A stretch of DNA of 64,000 nt from Sphingomonas endolithica (GCF_025231525.1 NZ_CP103057.1:1753001-1817000); one strand, 5' to 3'; positions 33,467 to 43,297 are shown, counted from the stretch's first letter. Made by a program: numbers and translations. Notes: generated by a model from the sequence alone, not told the origin.

Positions 33467-34480
33467 CTAACAGCCACACGACTCCCTTACGATCAGTTCG
33501 GTAGGCAGCACACCTCGACCGCTGGCCCTGCCGGGATCAAGTATGCTCGATACCAGCAGCCGACCCGCCTCAAAGGTATCCTGCCGAACCGTAGTCAGCG
33601 TGGGCGTGCTAAGCCGGGCAAGCAACATGTCATCATACCCAACAACGGCCACTTCTCCGGGTACAGAACGCTCCGCGCGACGCAACGCACGCATCGCACC
33701 GAGCGCCATCAAGTCACTTGCAGCAAAAATTCCATCGAACGCAACTTTCTGTTCGAGGGCGTAGGCGGTGGCGGCTTCGGCGGATTCTAGTTCGAATTCA
33801 ACCTGGGCTGTCAGGTTGGGGTCGGCCATAAGGCCAGCGTCAGCGAGCGCGTCGAGATGACCGCGGCGTCGCTGTAGGGCTTCGGGATCGTTGCCGCCAA
33901 GGAACAGGATACGGCGGCGGCCGCTGCGCAACAGGTGTTGCGTCGCACGACGACCGCCCAGCACGTTGTCCGAACCGACCGATCGGTACCGTTGCCCCGG
34001 CAGGTGGGCGCCCCAAACCACGAAACGAGCACTGGTATCGGCCAGGCGGTTGAACTCCTCGTGCAGCGCCGCCTGACCCAGGAAGATGACGCCGCTCGCG
34101 CGGCTTGTGGTGGTGCTACGGATCAGGTCTTCATAGCTGGCGGCGGCGATATGGCTGACGGTGAAGTCGCAATCCCGCGCGCGCGCGGCCTCCCCGATGC
34201 TGGCGAGCAGTTCGAGAAAGAACGGATGCGAAAGCGGCAACGGCCGGCCGCGCGTATAAGGAGTCACGATCGCGATCGCCCCTTCCGCACCAATCGGCGA
34301 GCTCGGCATCGAGGCGCGGAACGGATAATCGTGATCGCGGGCAAGCGCCCAAATGCGCTGTTTGGTCCGTGCGCTGATCAGCGGCTGATCGTTCAGCGCG
34401 CGCGACACGGTCGACACGGAGACGCCCGCCAGCTTGGCAAGATCCTCCAGAGTGGTTTTGCTGCTACCCGCTATACCCAT
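33467..34480 (-). CDS. LacI-family transcriptional regulator
   Basis: 337 aa repressor with HTH TTLEDLAKLAGVSVSTVSRA (about 9-28), hinge and sugar-binding domain (VIFLGQAALHEEFNRL, SVGSDNVLGGRRATQHLL, FDGIFAASDLMALGAMRAL) and the typical C-terminal RESCGC. It is divergent from an MFS sugar transporter, 56 bp apart, and probably controls it and the TBDR at 36235. The palindrome TGACGTCA overlaps the start codon region (34480-34487). Effector unknown, most likely a sugar from the same pathway. Its downstream end abuts the IS6 element at 33408. Confidence 0.92.
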   Translation of the reverse strand: MGIAGSSKTTLEDLAKLAGVSVSTVSRALNDQPLISARTKQRIWALARDHDYPFRASMPSSPIGAEGAIAIVTPYTRGRPLPLSHPFFLELLASIGEAARARDCDFTVSHIAAASYEDLIRSTTTSRASGVIFLGQAALHEEFNRLADTSARFVVWGAHLPGQRYRSVGSDNVLGGRRATQHLLRSGRRRILFLGGNDPEALQRRRGHLDALADAGLMADPNLTAQVEFELESAEAATAYALEQKVAFDGIFAASDLMALGAMRALRRAERSVPGEVAVVGYDDMLLARLSTPTLTTVRQDTFEAGRLLVSSILDPGRASGRGVLPTELIVRESCGC

Positions 34481-34536
34481 GACGTCACGTCTTATACGGG
34501 TCGCAGCGAGCGCGGATAGTCTTACGGGAACGAGGA

Positions 34537-36045
34537 TTGCAGAGGGGCGAGATCAGAGCGGAACCGCACACGCCCGAGACAGTCGCGCGGGTCCCCCGCC
34601 TGTCGATCATGCACGTCGCCAATGCCAGCGTCGGTCTGATCGGCGTACAGATCGTCTGGGGCCTCATTAACGTCAGCGCAAGCCGCATCTTTCAGACGCT
34701 CGGCGCCAGCATCACGGACCTGCCAATCCTGTGGATCGCAGCGCCGGTCACCGGTCTTGTCGTCCAGCCGATCGTAGGCTGGCTCAGCGACCGCACACGA
34801 AGCCGGTTCGGGCGGCGCCGTCCGTATCTGGCGGTCGGAGCGCTCATGGCGGCCGCCGCGATGGTGGCAATGGCCAGTGCGGCGAGCCTGTCCGCCGCGA
34901 TCACGGCATTCTGGTTGCTAACGATATCGGCGAACATAGCCATGCAGCCGCTGCGGGCGCTGCTCGCCGACATCCTGCCCGCCGAGATGCGCGCCGCCGG
35001 ATATACCGTGCAGGTGATCTTCATCGGAGTCGGCGCTGTGTTCGCTTCGTGCCTGCCGTGGCTGATCGCCGAAGCCATCGCTCCAGATCACCTGCCCGTG
35101 GTCGGCCTGCCGGTCAATATCCGCCTGGCGTTCTGGATCGGTGCCATAGGCCTGCTCGTCAGCGTCGGCTGGACCATCGCGAGGACGCACGAGCCCGCGG
35201 CGACATGCTCTCTACCGAGATCGCAAGCCGATCGACCGAGCGCGGCGCGTTCATACCGTGCCGCCGCCGCCTGGCTGATCGCCGGCGGCGTGACCGCACT
35301 CATCGCGCGACTGAGCGGGTTGCGGCAAGAAATCTATCTGATCGCGGCGATCCTAGCCGGATATGGTGTGCTGCAAGGGTTGCTCGTCCGCCGCTGCCGC
35401 CAGGGTCGCCCAATCTCGGGGCTGATCGAGATCGTCGATGATATCGCCGTGATGCCACCTGCGATGCGCCGCTTGGCCATCGTCCAGTTCTTTACCTGGT
35501 TCGGCCTGTTCGCGATGTGGGTCTATGCGGTCCCCGCGGTCGCCATGCACTATTTCGGGACCAGCGATCCCGCGTCGTCCGGCTACGCCACAAGCGCAAA
35601 ATGGGTCGGCATCCTGTTCGCGTCGCACGATGCGGTGGCAACCGCGGCAGCCTTGCTGCTGCCGCGCCTCTCCATCCTGTTCGGGGTCAACCGCTGCTAT
35701 GCCGCCAGCCTGGCACTCGGCGCCGCAGGTATGATCGGGATGGTTGCCATGCCCTCGCCCGATTGGCTGTGGATCCCGGCCATTGGCATAGGATCCGCCT
35801 GGGCATCGATATTATCGGCACCCTACGCCATCGTGGCGAATGCCGTGCCTCAGGAAAAGACTGGCGTGTACATGGGGATCCACAACATCTTCCTCGTGCT
35901 GCCGCAGCTCGTCGCCGCGTCGATCCTGGGCTTCGTCGTTCAACAACTGCTGGCGGGAGACGCATCGTTGATGATGCCCATGGCGGCCGCTGCGTTCTTG
36001 CTCGCGGCGCTTACGCTCGGCTGGAAGAAAAACGCCTCGGAGTAA
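34537..36045 (+). CDS. MFS sugar transporter (GPH/SLC45-like)
   Basis: Inner-membrane carrier of about 500 aa with roughly twelve hydrophobic segments. The cytoplasmic-loop motif SDRTRSRFGRRRPYLAVGA follows the second helix pair, as in glycoside-pentoside-hexuronide and SLC45-like sugar:cation symporters. It would carry the mono- or disaccharide released in the periplasm into the cell. The longest ORF starts at a TTG (34537) with GAGGA too close to it; the ATG at 34609 has a poor site, so the true start is uncertain. It is divergent from the LacI gene and followed by a TBDR on the same strand, completing a LacI-MFS-TBDR sugar locus. Confidence 0.85.
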   Translation: MQRGEIRAEPHTPETVARVPRLSIMHVANASVGLIGVQIVWGLINVSASRIFQTLGASITDLPILWIAAPVTGLVVQPIVGWLSDRTRSRFGRRRPYLAVGALMAAAAMVAMASAASLSAAITAFWLLTISANIAMQPLRALLADILPAEMRAAGYTVQVIFIGVGAVFASCLPWLIAEAIAPDHLPVVGLPVNIRLAFWIGAIGLLVSVGWTIARTHEPAATCSLPRSQADRPSAARSYRAAAAWLIAGGVTALIARLSGLRQEIYLIAAILAGYGVLQGLLVRRCRQGRPISGLIEIVDDIAVMPPAMRRLAIVQFFTWFGLFAMWVYAVPAVAMHYFGTSDPASSGYATSAKWVGILFASHDAVATAAALLLPRLSILFGVNRCYAASLALGAAGMIGMVAMPSPDWLWIPAIGIGSAWASILSAPYAIVANAVPQEKTGVYMGIHNIFLVLPQLVAASILGFVVQQLLAGDASLMMPMAAAAFLLAALTLGWKKNASE

Positions 36046-36234
36046 TCCGTGCAAAACTTTGCATAGATATTTTTAGGGATGCGCGATTGGTAGCGATATC
36101 AGTCGAATAATAAGGCAAAAGCCGCTTGCAATCCTGTCGCGTTTACGCAAATTCTTGCAACTTCAGCGATGGATGCATTTGCTGATGGGGAATCAGAGCG
36201 TCTTAGGCGCCGTACAACAGGAGGTGGGACAACG
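36046..36234. promoter_or_regulatory. TBDR upstream region with TGCAA palindromes
   Basis: This 189 bp gap is AT-rich relative to its flanks. It holds the palindrome TGCAAAACTTTGCA (36050-36063) and GCAAATTCTTGC (36147-36158), both built from GCAA/TTGC arms. They could be operators for the nearby LacI protein; the first could also act as a weak terminator stem after the MFS gene. Inference from symmetry only. Confidence 0.35.
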
Positions 36235-38958
36235 ATGTACAGCAACAGCATGCGGCTTATTCTGCGCGGTGGTGGATCAACCATGGCGATCGCGGCAGGG
36301 CTGCTATGCAGCACGCCGGCGCTGAGCCAGGCGGCTCCAGGCGCCGGATCAACGCCCGCATCGCCAAGTGCCGCCGGGAGCGCGTCGACTACCAACGTAC
36401 CCGCGGCGCCCCAGTCCTCCGATGTCGCCGACACGGCCTCCCAGACCCAGCAATCCTCGACCGGCGGTTCGGCCTCGGGCGATGCGGCTAGTGCAGACAC
36501 CTCCGCCGATGTTGTTGTAGTCGGCGTCAAGGCTGCGCTGGCGACATCGCAGAACATCAAGAAGAACGCCGACACCTTCGTCGATTCGATCACCGCGACC
36601 GACATCGGCGCTTTCCCCGACAAATCGGCAGCAGAGGCGCTCCAGCGCGTTCCCGGCATCACGGTCAACCGGTTGCAGTCTGCCGACGACAGCACGCATC
36701 CGTCGGGCGAGCCGACCGGCGTGCTGATCCGCGGCCTCACCCAAGTCCGCACCGAATTTAACGGCCGCGACAGTTTCTCAGCGGATTCGGCGCGCGGGTT
36801 GAACTTCAACGACGTATCCCCCGAGCTGCTCGCCGGGGTCGATGCGTACAAGAACCAGACGGCCGAGATGATCGAGGGCGGTATCGCCGGCACCGTCAAC
36901 CTGCGGACGCGCCTGCCGCTCGATCAAAGGGGGCTGGTGGTCACCGGCAATTTCCGTGAGAATTATGGCGATAAATCGGATCGTTGGACACCCGAGTTTT
37001 CGGGACTGATCAGCTATTCCGCCGATACCGGCATCGGCCGCTTCGGCCTGCTGGCGGACTACGCTCAAAGCCACGTCGTGACGCGCACCGAAAGCGTGAT
37101 CATGGACAAGATCGACACCTATTGCACGGCAGGCTTCGGTACGCCGGCCGCGGGCAACGTGACCGACGGCAGCATCGGCTGCACCGCCAACCCGTTCGGC
37201 GGGACAGGCTTCGCCTTCATCCCTGACGGCGTGCGTTTTTCACAGGTCGATTACGACCGCAAGCGTCGCGGCATGGCCTTTGCCGGGCAGTTCGAGAACA
37301 ACGCCGGGACGCTGCGCGCCACGGTGCAATATACCGATTCCCATTATCGGAACGCTTGGCTGGAACGCGCCAGCCACGTCATCTTCGAGGGCAATTACTT
37401 CGGCACACCTGCGTTCAATCCCCGCACCTCCAGCGTGCTCGGGCCGGCACCCGGCACCCCGGCTCTGGTGTTCGGAGCGGACGGCATGCTCCAGTCGGGG
37501 ACCATCACCCAGGCGCATGGCAGTTTCAGCGGCACCTATGACAGTGTGCAGGCGGCGATCAACGCAGGCTCGGCAGTACCGGGCCTACCGTTCGTGAATT
37601 ACTGCGGGGCGGGCGTCTGCGGCGACAATCCGCGCGACGGCATCTATCTGCAGAACGAGGCGCGGAACTTCGCCCACCGGGAGGGCACGCGCGATCTATC
37701 CGGCAACATCCGTTGGGATCCGACCGAGCGGCTGCACCTCAACGCCGACATACAGTATATCAATGCCTCGACCTACAATAACGACATCCTGGTCGCCGCC
37801 GGATCGATGGCTAACGCGCAATATGCGGTAAACAAGGATGGTACGCCGCAGGTTACCCTGCTTCCCGGCTCTAACGTCAACTATGCCGCAGGGGGCCTAT
37901 CCAATCCGCACAACTACTGGATTCCGTTCATTCAGGGCCATGTCGAGGACAATGACGGCAAGGAGTTCGCCCTGCGCGGCGACGCGGAATACGAGTTCGA
38001 GGACGGTGGCTGGCTTGATTCGCTGAAGGTCGGTGCGCGTTACGCTAACCGGCGCCAGACGGTGCGCTATTCGACGTTCAACTGGACGTCGATCGCGGCG
38101 AACTGGAACTGCAACGGGCCCGGGTTCAACGCCGACAACACCACCGGCGGTGCCTATCCAACCAATACTGGCAATTGCGGCGGCAATGCCGGGCATCCCG
38201 ATTTCCAGGGCTATGGCGCCGGGATCTGGGAATCGTACGACATGGGTGGCTTCTATAGCGGCGGCACATACCCGAACGGCCAGCTTGTCTATCTCAATCG
38301 CCCGACTTTGCAGGACTTCGGCGGCTTGATCTCCGCGCTGGGCGCGGCGCGCAACGCGCCGATCCTGCCAGGCTACACCGCGATCTGCGAGCGCACCGAA
38401 GCGACGGTGGACGATTGCTTCACGCAGGGCGAGGTGCTGAGGGTACGGGAGCGCGCCGAAGCAGCCTATGCCATGCTGCGCTTCGGCGGGACCGACAAGA
38501 CGATCTTTGACACGATCAACGTGGTCGGCAATGTTGGCATCCGCGCCGTTCGCACCAAGGTGGACAGCGAGGGGAGCATCGCCTTCCCCAGCGCTACCGT
38601 CTTCAACAACCTGCAACCGTGCGGCACGCCGCTCAGCGGGAACAACATCGTCAACATCAGCTGCTACCTGACACCGCAGATCCGCGCCTTCGCAAATGGC
38701 GGCGTGACGCCCGACACGTTCAAGTCCTCGCACGTCAATTGGCTGCCGAGCTTCAACGTGCGGTTCGGGATCGACGACAAGGACTTCCTGCGTTTCGCCT
38801 ATTCGCGGGCGATCTCGCGTCCCGATTTTGGTTTCCTGCGCAACTCCGTCGCGATCAACGCGCCAATCATCAACACGACGCCGGGCTCCCCCTATATCGT
38901 CTACAACGCGCCCAATGCCCCGCAGACCGCAGCGAACGTGACGGTGCTGTCAGTCTAA
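36235..38958 (+). pseudogene. TonB-dependent receptor, C-terminal barrel lost by IS6 insertion
   Basis: The ORF has AGGAGGTG before the ATG, a signal peptide (GLLCSTPALSQA), TonB-box-like DVVVVGVKAALATS, a plug nearly identical in layout to the TBDR at 27987 (DSITATDIGAFPDKSAAEAL, VLIRGLTQVRTEFNGRDSF) and most of the barrel. It stops at 38958 with the last codons supplied by the IS6 end at 38943. By comparison with the 1129 aa paralogue, roughly the last 250-280 residues, including the terminal beta-strand needed for outer-membrane insertion, are missing, and they do not resume after the IS. The receptor is therefore very likely non-functional. Confidence 0.88.
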
Positions 38959-39779
38959 TGCGAACTGCTCTCCACACGATGCATTTCGCTCTTTGAGCAC
39001 AACCGCCTAGCTCGCGATCTGGCCCCACTCAGCCAGCGCGGCTGAGCGGCGTTCCTTGTAGGTCTCACGGTCGACAAGATGGCGTTCAAGATTGAAGTGG
39101 TTGTGGACGTTGGCGTGCACGCTGGCGAACTTCTGTAGCGTCTTCATCCGCCTGAACCTGAGCATCGCTCGCTCTCGTCGTCGGAACGGCAGATGGCTGT
39201 TCTCCACTCGGTTGTTGGCCCAGCGTCCGACCTCTTGCTTCTCTGTGTTACCGAGCTCTTTCATCGCTGCACGGTAGGAGCGAAGGCCGTCAGTGGTGAT
39301 CGCCTCTGGCTTGCCGTGACGCTTCAGCGCCTTCTTCATGAAGGTAAGTGCTGCCTCCTTGTCGCGGGTCCTGGTGATGTAGCTCTCGAGGATCTCGCCT
39401 TCGTGATCGACCGCTCGCCAGAGGTAGACCATCTCGCCATTCAGCTTCACGTACATTTCGTCCAGGTGCCAGCGCCAGTGACAGAAGCCGCGCATGCGCG
39501 AGATACGCTGCCGGCGTATGTCGCCTGCGAACATCGGACCGAACCTGTTCCACCACATCCGCACTGTCTCATGGCAGATGTCGATCCCGCGCTCGAACAG
39601 CAGGTCCTCAACGTTGCGCAACGACAGCGGAAAACGCACGTACATCATCACCACCAAGCGGATCACCTCTGGCGATGAATTAAAGTACCGAAACGGGCTG
39701 GCGGGTTTGCGGGGGCGGGACATGCCGATCGCCCTACCCCACCCCTCCTAACGATCGGTGCATTTGGTTTGACAGAGCC
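38943..39779 (-). mobile_element. IS6-family insertion sequence, full length (837 bp)
   Basis: Same length, ends and orientation as the copy at 32572. Left end GGTGCTGTCAG inside the TBDR gene, right end CTGACAGAGCC-like (here TTTGACAGAGCC). Flanking 8-mers differ (AACGTGAC left, CCGCCCGT right), so there is no target duplication. Closer in sequence to the 51.3 kb copy than to the 32.6 kb copy by eye. Confidence 0.9.
39007..39723 (-). CDS. IS6-family transposase
   Basis: 238 aa, starting MSRPRKPASPFRYFN. It contains the DDE residues in DEMYVK, TTDGLRSY and NNRVENSH as in the other copies and differs from the 32.6 kb copy at a limited number of residues (for example ITRTRDKEAALTF). It is intact. 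The original target gene is the TBDR upstream. Confidence 0.93.
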   Translation of the reverse strand: MSRPRKPASPFRYFNSSPEVIRLVVMMYVRFPLSLRNVEDLLFERGIDICHETVRMWWNRFGPMFAGDIRRQRISRMRGFCHWRWHLDEMYVKLNGEMVYLWRAVDHEGEILESYITRTRDKEAALTFMKKALKRHGKPEAITTDGLRSYRAAMKELGNTEKQEVGRWANNRVENSHLPFRRRERAMLRFRRMKTLQKFASVHANVHNHFNLERHLVDRETYKERRSAALAEWGQIAS

Positions 39780-39783
39780 CCGC

Positions 39784-39931
39784 CCGTACATCATCACCAC
39801 GAGGCCGATCATCCAGGCGGCGATCGGCCGCGTCCAGCCAAGCGCCGAAATTGAGCGTGCTGTGGCGTTGCTGCGCGACGCGGGCATACCCCACCCCGCC
39901 TAACGATTGGTGCAATTGCTCTGACAGAGCC
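39784..39931 (-). mobile_element. degenerate IS6-like relic with solo terminal repeat
   Basis: Right after the full IS copy, a piece like the transposase region (CGTACATCATCACCAC) is followed by unrelated sequence and then by a GC-rich stretch and the terminal sequence TAACGATTGGTGCAATTGCT plus CTGACAGAGCCC. It appears to be the worn-down end of an older related element, in the same orientation. Confidence 0.55.
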
Positions 39932-39982
39932 CGACAAAGGCTATTTGCTACGGCCGGTCAGATCGGTAAGCCCGAGTAACCA

Positions 39983-40891
39983 ATGGCCGCCGATCTCAAT
40001 AGCCTGACCGTCTTCCTGGCGGTCGCTGATACGCGCAACTTTCGAATTGCGGCCGAGCGGCTGGGCGTGACCCGGTCTGCGGTCAGCCAGTCGCTCCGCA
40101 AGCTGGAAGATACGCTCGGCATCGCGCTGGTCCACCGCACGACGCGGAGCGTGCGGATGACCGAGGCGGGCGAGGCGCTCCACGCGCGCGTGTCGCCGGC
40201 GCTTGCCGATGTCGAGGCGGCGCTGGCCGGAGCGATGGATCGCGACACGGCACCGAGCGGGCAATTGCGGTTGGCGGTGTCGTCGATCGCCGAGCGGTTT
40301 TTGGCCGGCCCGCTGTTCGCAAGTTTCGTCGACGCCCACCCCGGCGTGCAGCTCGATGTGACCGTAACCGACGACGAGTTCGACATTGTCGCGGCCGGAT
40401 ATGATGCCGGCGTGCGGCTGGGTGAGTTGATCGAGCAGGATATGATCGCGGTGCCCGCATCCGGCGACCAGCGCCAGCTGGTTGTGGCGTCCCCCGCTCA
40501 CCTGGTCCGGCACGGCACGCCCGTGCACCCGCGCGAGTTGGTCACCCATCGCTGCATCGGGTGGCGACCTTCGCCCGCGGTCGCGCCTTATCGCTGGGAC
40601 TTCGAGGAGAACGGACGCCGGTTCGAGGTCGTCGTCAATCCGCAGGTTACTACCAACGAGATGCGGGTGATGGTCAACACCGCGCTTGCAGGTGGCGGGT
40701 TCACGCTGGGGCTAGAGGAGACGTTCCGCCAACATATCGCACGGGGCGAACTGGTGGCGGTGCTGGAGGCGTTCTGCCCGCCGTTCCCGGGGTTCTTTCT
40801 CTATTACCCCGATCGCCGCAATCATGCCCCCAAGCTGCGCGCCTTTGTCGATCACGTCAGAAAACAGTCCGCAATGTGGCGCGCTCCCTGA
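39983..40891 (+). CDS. LysR-family transcriptional regulator
   Basis: 302 aa. N-terminal winged HTH (DLNSLTVFLAVADTRNFRIA, GVTRSAVSQSLRKLEDTLG at about 26-44) and a LysR substrate-binding domain (GQLRLAVSSIAERFLAGPL onward). The C-terminal part is the CrgA-like type seen in regulators of oxidoreductase genes. It starts about 50 bp after an IS6 relic, and its stop faces the end of an aldo-keto reductase remnant 18 bp away, so the gene set it once controlled is probably the minus-strand group at 40.9-43.0 kb. Confidence 0.9.
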   Translation: MAADLNSLTVFLAVADTRNFRIAAERLGVTRSAVSQSLRKLEDTLGIALVHRTTRSVRMTEAGEALHARVSPALADVEAALAGAMDRDTAPSGQLRLAVSSIAERFLAGPLFASFVDAHPGVQLDVTVTDDEFDIVAAGYDAGVRLGELIEQDMIAVPASGDQRQLVVASPAHLVRHGTPVHPRELVTHRCIGWRPSPAVAPYRWDFEENGRRFEVVVNPQVTTNEMRVMVNTALAGGGFTLGLEETFRQHIARGELVAVLEAFCPPFPGFFLYYPDRRNHAPKLRAFVDHVRKQSAMWRAP

Positions 40892-40908
40892 CCTGACCGC
40901 CCATGTTC

Positions 40909-41130
40909 AGTTGCCCGACGCACTGACGCCCCTATGGCCGTGCGAGTAGATGTCGGCGGTGTCGAAGAAGTTAATCCCGGCATCGACGCTCGCCTTCACC
41001 AACGCGTCCGCGCCCGCCTGATCGACGTTGCCGATATGCTGGTAGACGCCGGTGCCATTGCTGAAGGTCATGGTGCCGAGGCATAGCCGCGAGACATCAG
41101 GCCGGTGTTTCCGAGCTGTTTGTATTGCAT
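40909..41130 (-). pseudogene. aldo/keto reductase, N-terminal remnant
   Basis: From the ATG at 41130 the frame reads MQYKQLGNTGLMSR, the classic aldo/keto reductase opening. It continues in another frame with LCLGTMTFSNGTGVYQ and DAGINFFDTADIYSHG, which contains the catalytic Asp and Tyr region. One frameshift lies at about codon 14, and everything after about residue 65 is missing. Clear remnant. Confidence 0.85.
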
Positions 41131-41141
41131 CGTGATCTCCC

Positions 41142-41402
41142 TCAACCGTGCGGGCGTCGACACAGCACCATCCCGCCATGATGGAGCGTGTCCGCGTCGA
41201 TGAACTCGCCGTCGGCGGTAAAGCCGGTGTCGTCCCGATAATCGATATGGCTGCCAATTACTTCGTAGCGGCCCTGATAGGCGCTTTCGCGCACGCCCCG
41301 CGCCTCGTCGTAGCGGCCGTTTGGCAGTAGCGCGTGACGCACGCAATTATCGGCCGTGACCCAGAGACCGACATAGGGGTGCGTGGCAGGCTCACTTGCC
41401 AC
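41142..41402 (-). CDS. Atu4866-like small protein
   Basis: 86 aa from a GTG at 41402. The sequence HPYVGLWVTADNCVRHALLP followed by GRYDEARG and YRDDTGFTADGEF matches the small beta-barrel Atu4866 family (lipocalin-like, no known function). The start overlaps the solute-binding-protein stop by 11 bp, and the stop is 12 bp before the aldo/keto reductase remnant, so it belongs to a compact minus-strand operon. Atu4866-type genes often accompany oxidoreductases and SnoaL-like proteins under LysR control, which fits here. Confidence 0.75.
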   Translation of the reverse strand: MASEPATHPYVGLWVTADNCVRHALLPNGRYDEARGVRESAYQGRYEVIGSHIDYRDDTGFTADGEFIDADTLHHGGMVLCRRPHG

Positions 41403-42588
41403 TGGGAAAGGCCTCCGCACCCGGTACGGTCGCAACGTGGTCGTAGACGTCCCAAGGGCCGGTCGACTGCGCGGGCGTCTTGACGCGCAGCAGGTGCATG
41501 TCGTGGAGCATCGTACCGTCCGAGCGGATGCGGCCATTCTTCACGTACATATCGTTCAGCGTCGCACCGCGCAGGTGGCCCATTACCGCGCCGGCGTCGG
41601 TCGTACCCGTCGTCCCCACCGCGCGCAGATATTGCGTCGCCGCCGAATAATCCGCCGCCTGCAGCGAGGACGGGATCACCTTTTGCGACGCATGGAAGCG
41701 TTTCGCCCAAGCGCGGCTTTCGGCATCGCGAGTCCAGAACCAGCTGTCGGCGAGGTACAGGCCCTGCGCTTCCTCCAGCCCCATCTCGTGAATGTCCCCG
41801 ACGAACGTAAGCAGACCAACCAGCTTCATCCGGTCGCGGACGCCCATGCGTCGCATCGCGGCCATCGCCTTGATCAGTTCGGCATGGCCGTTGGCGAGCC
41901 CAAGCACCTGCGCGCCGCTATCGAGTGCGGCCTGCACATATGGTGTGAAATCGTCCGCCTCGTGCGGGTTCAGGACCGAGCCGACCACTGTACCCCCGGC
42001 ACCCATCACCGCCGCGCGGCCATGCGCCTCCAGTTCGCGCCCGAACGGATAATCGGCGGTGATATAGAACCAGCGCTTGTCGCCCTGACGGGTCAGCACC
42101 AGCCCCGGCACGGTCGCGAGCGCCACCGTGTCATAGGCGTACTGAATGATTCCCGGCGCCGAGCGCTCGCGCGTCTGTACCGAGGTTCCCGCACCAACGA
42201 TCAGGATCGGCTTGCCGACCTCGGCCGCGACGCTGGTCAGCGCCAGGCTGGTATCGGAGTTGACGCCGCTGATCACGACATCCACGCCCTCCTGGCCATA
42301 CCAGCGCTGCGCGATCGAGGCGGCTTCCGTCACGTCGTTGCGATGGTCGCCGAGCAGCAGCTCGACCGGCCGCTCCGCGACACTACCGCCAAGGTCGGCG
42401 ATCGCCATACGGATCGCTTCTGCCCCGCCTGGCCCATCGACGCTTTGATAGGGGCCGCTCAGATCGGTGCAGAAGCCGATGCGGATCGGATTGCTCATTG
42501 TCTGTTTCCTTCTTGTCTGTGCCGCTCCGGGGAGAGTGGTCGCCGCAACCAGCGCCGCAGCGCCGGCCATCACCTGTCGTCTGTTCAT
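41392..42588 (-). CDS. branched-chain amino-acid-type ABC substrate-binding protein, orphan
   Basis: 398 aa of the LivJ-like type I periplasmic-binding fold. It begins with a twin-arginine-like signal MNRRQVMAGAAALVAATTLP. The mature part shows IRIGFCTDLSGPYQSVDGPG, VDVVISGVNSDTSLALTSVA and DYPFGRELEAHGRAAV. The start at 42588 overlaps the SnoaL stop by 4 bp (ATGA). No permease or ATPase genes are nearby, so either it works with a transporter elsewhere or it is a sensor/binding protein. Proteins of this subgroup often bind aromatic or amide compounds. An ORF extension to 42726 overlaps the SnoaL gene and was rejected. Confidence 0.87.
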   Translation of the reverse strand: MNRRQVMAGAAALVAATTLPGAAQTRRKQTMSNPIRIGFCTDLSGPYQSVDGPGGAEAIRMAIADLGGSVAERPVELLLGDHRNDVTEAASIAQRWYGQEGVDVVISGVNSDTSLALTSVAAEVGKPILIVGAGTSVQTRERSAPGIIQYAYDTVALATVPGLVLTRQGDKRWFYITADYPFGRELEAHGRAAVMGAGGTVVGSVLNPHEADDFTPYVQAALDSGAQVLGLANGHAELIKAMAAMRRMGVRDRMKLVGLLTFVGDIHEMGLEEAQGLYLADSWFWTRDAESRAWAKRFHASQKVIPSSLQAADYSAATQYLRAVGTTGTTDAGAVMGHLRGATLNDMYVKNGRIRSDGTMLHDMHLLRVKTPAQSTGPWDVYDHVATVPGAEAFPSGK

Positions 42589-43037
42589 GCGTCTGGCCCC
42601 ACGTTGTCCGGTGCGGCCTCGGGCCAAGGCGGCAGGGCTGTGCCCGCCAGCGCGGCATCGTAGGTCGGCAGGTCGAGAAACGCGGTCGCCTCGACAACCT
42701 TGCCGTCCCCCAGCGTGAAGAACCACGCGTAGCTGTTGCGATAAGTCTGGCCGTCCTTCATCGGCGCGGCCCCATCCCAGCGCACCCCCACCGTGTCGCC
42801 ATCTGCAATCAGATCACGAATGGTCGGCACCATCGGCCCGGCAAAGCTCGCGGCGATCGGGTTGAATGCGCCCTTGAGGAATGCCGCGCGACCGTTGAAG
42901 GTCTGGGCCGAGGGTCCGGACCCCGCGATCGTCCAGCGGACGTTATCGGCCAGGATGTCGAACACACCCGTGCCGGTTGCCGCCCACGTCCTGAAGGCGT
43001 GACGGACAAGCTCCTTGTTGCTGGTCTGCAGGGTCAT
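42585..43037 (-). CDS. SnoaL/NTF2-like protein
   Basis: 150 aa single-domain NTF2-like fold: NKELVRHAFRTWAATGTGVF, DILADNVRWTIAGSGPSAQT, GRAAFLKG, and YAWFFTLGDGKVVEATAFLD. Such proteins are small isomerases, cyclases or dehydratases acting on hydrophobic substrates, or stress-linked proteins. GGAGG sits 4 bp before the second of two adjacent ATGs, so 43037 is preferred over 43040. First gene of a minus-strand operon with the solute-binding protein and the Atu4866-like gene. Confidence 0.85.
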   Translation of the reverse strand: MTLQTSNKELVRHAFRTWAATGTGVFDILADNVRWTIAGSGPSAQTFNGRAAFLKGAFNPIAASFAGPMVPTIRDLIADGDTVGVRWDGAAPMKDGQTYRNSYAWFFTLGDGKVVEATAFLDLPTYDAALAGTALPPWPEAAPDNVGPDA

Positions 43038-43297
43038 CATGCCTCCTTCGCATTTGTCGACGTGACTGCTGGAAGGCAGATGGATCGGCGACGGCCGTGC
43101 GACAATCCCTCAACTAATGTATGGGTCGGTAAGCATCGCTAACCAGTATGATGGCTACTGTTTGGACGTAAGGTTGTTTAGCATGGCTCGCCCTCTACCT
43201 ATGGAACGAGATGGACAAACCACGCGAGCGGTTCAGGCCGCTACGCCTCCATCAGATCGGTCGGGATGCTTAGCGTACGTTTTCGAGCATCCTCTCA

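Noticed and set aside
34480..34487. TGACGTCA as a firm LacI operator
   Set aside because: Eight-base palindrome overlapping the start codon; too short and unsupported to list as a site of its own.
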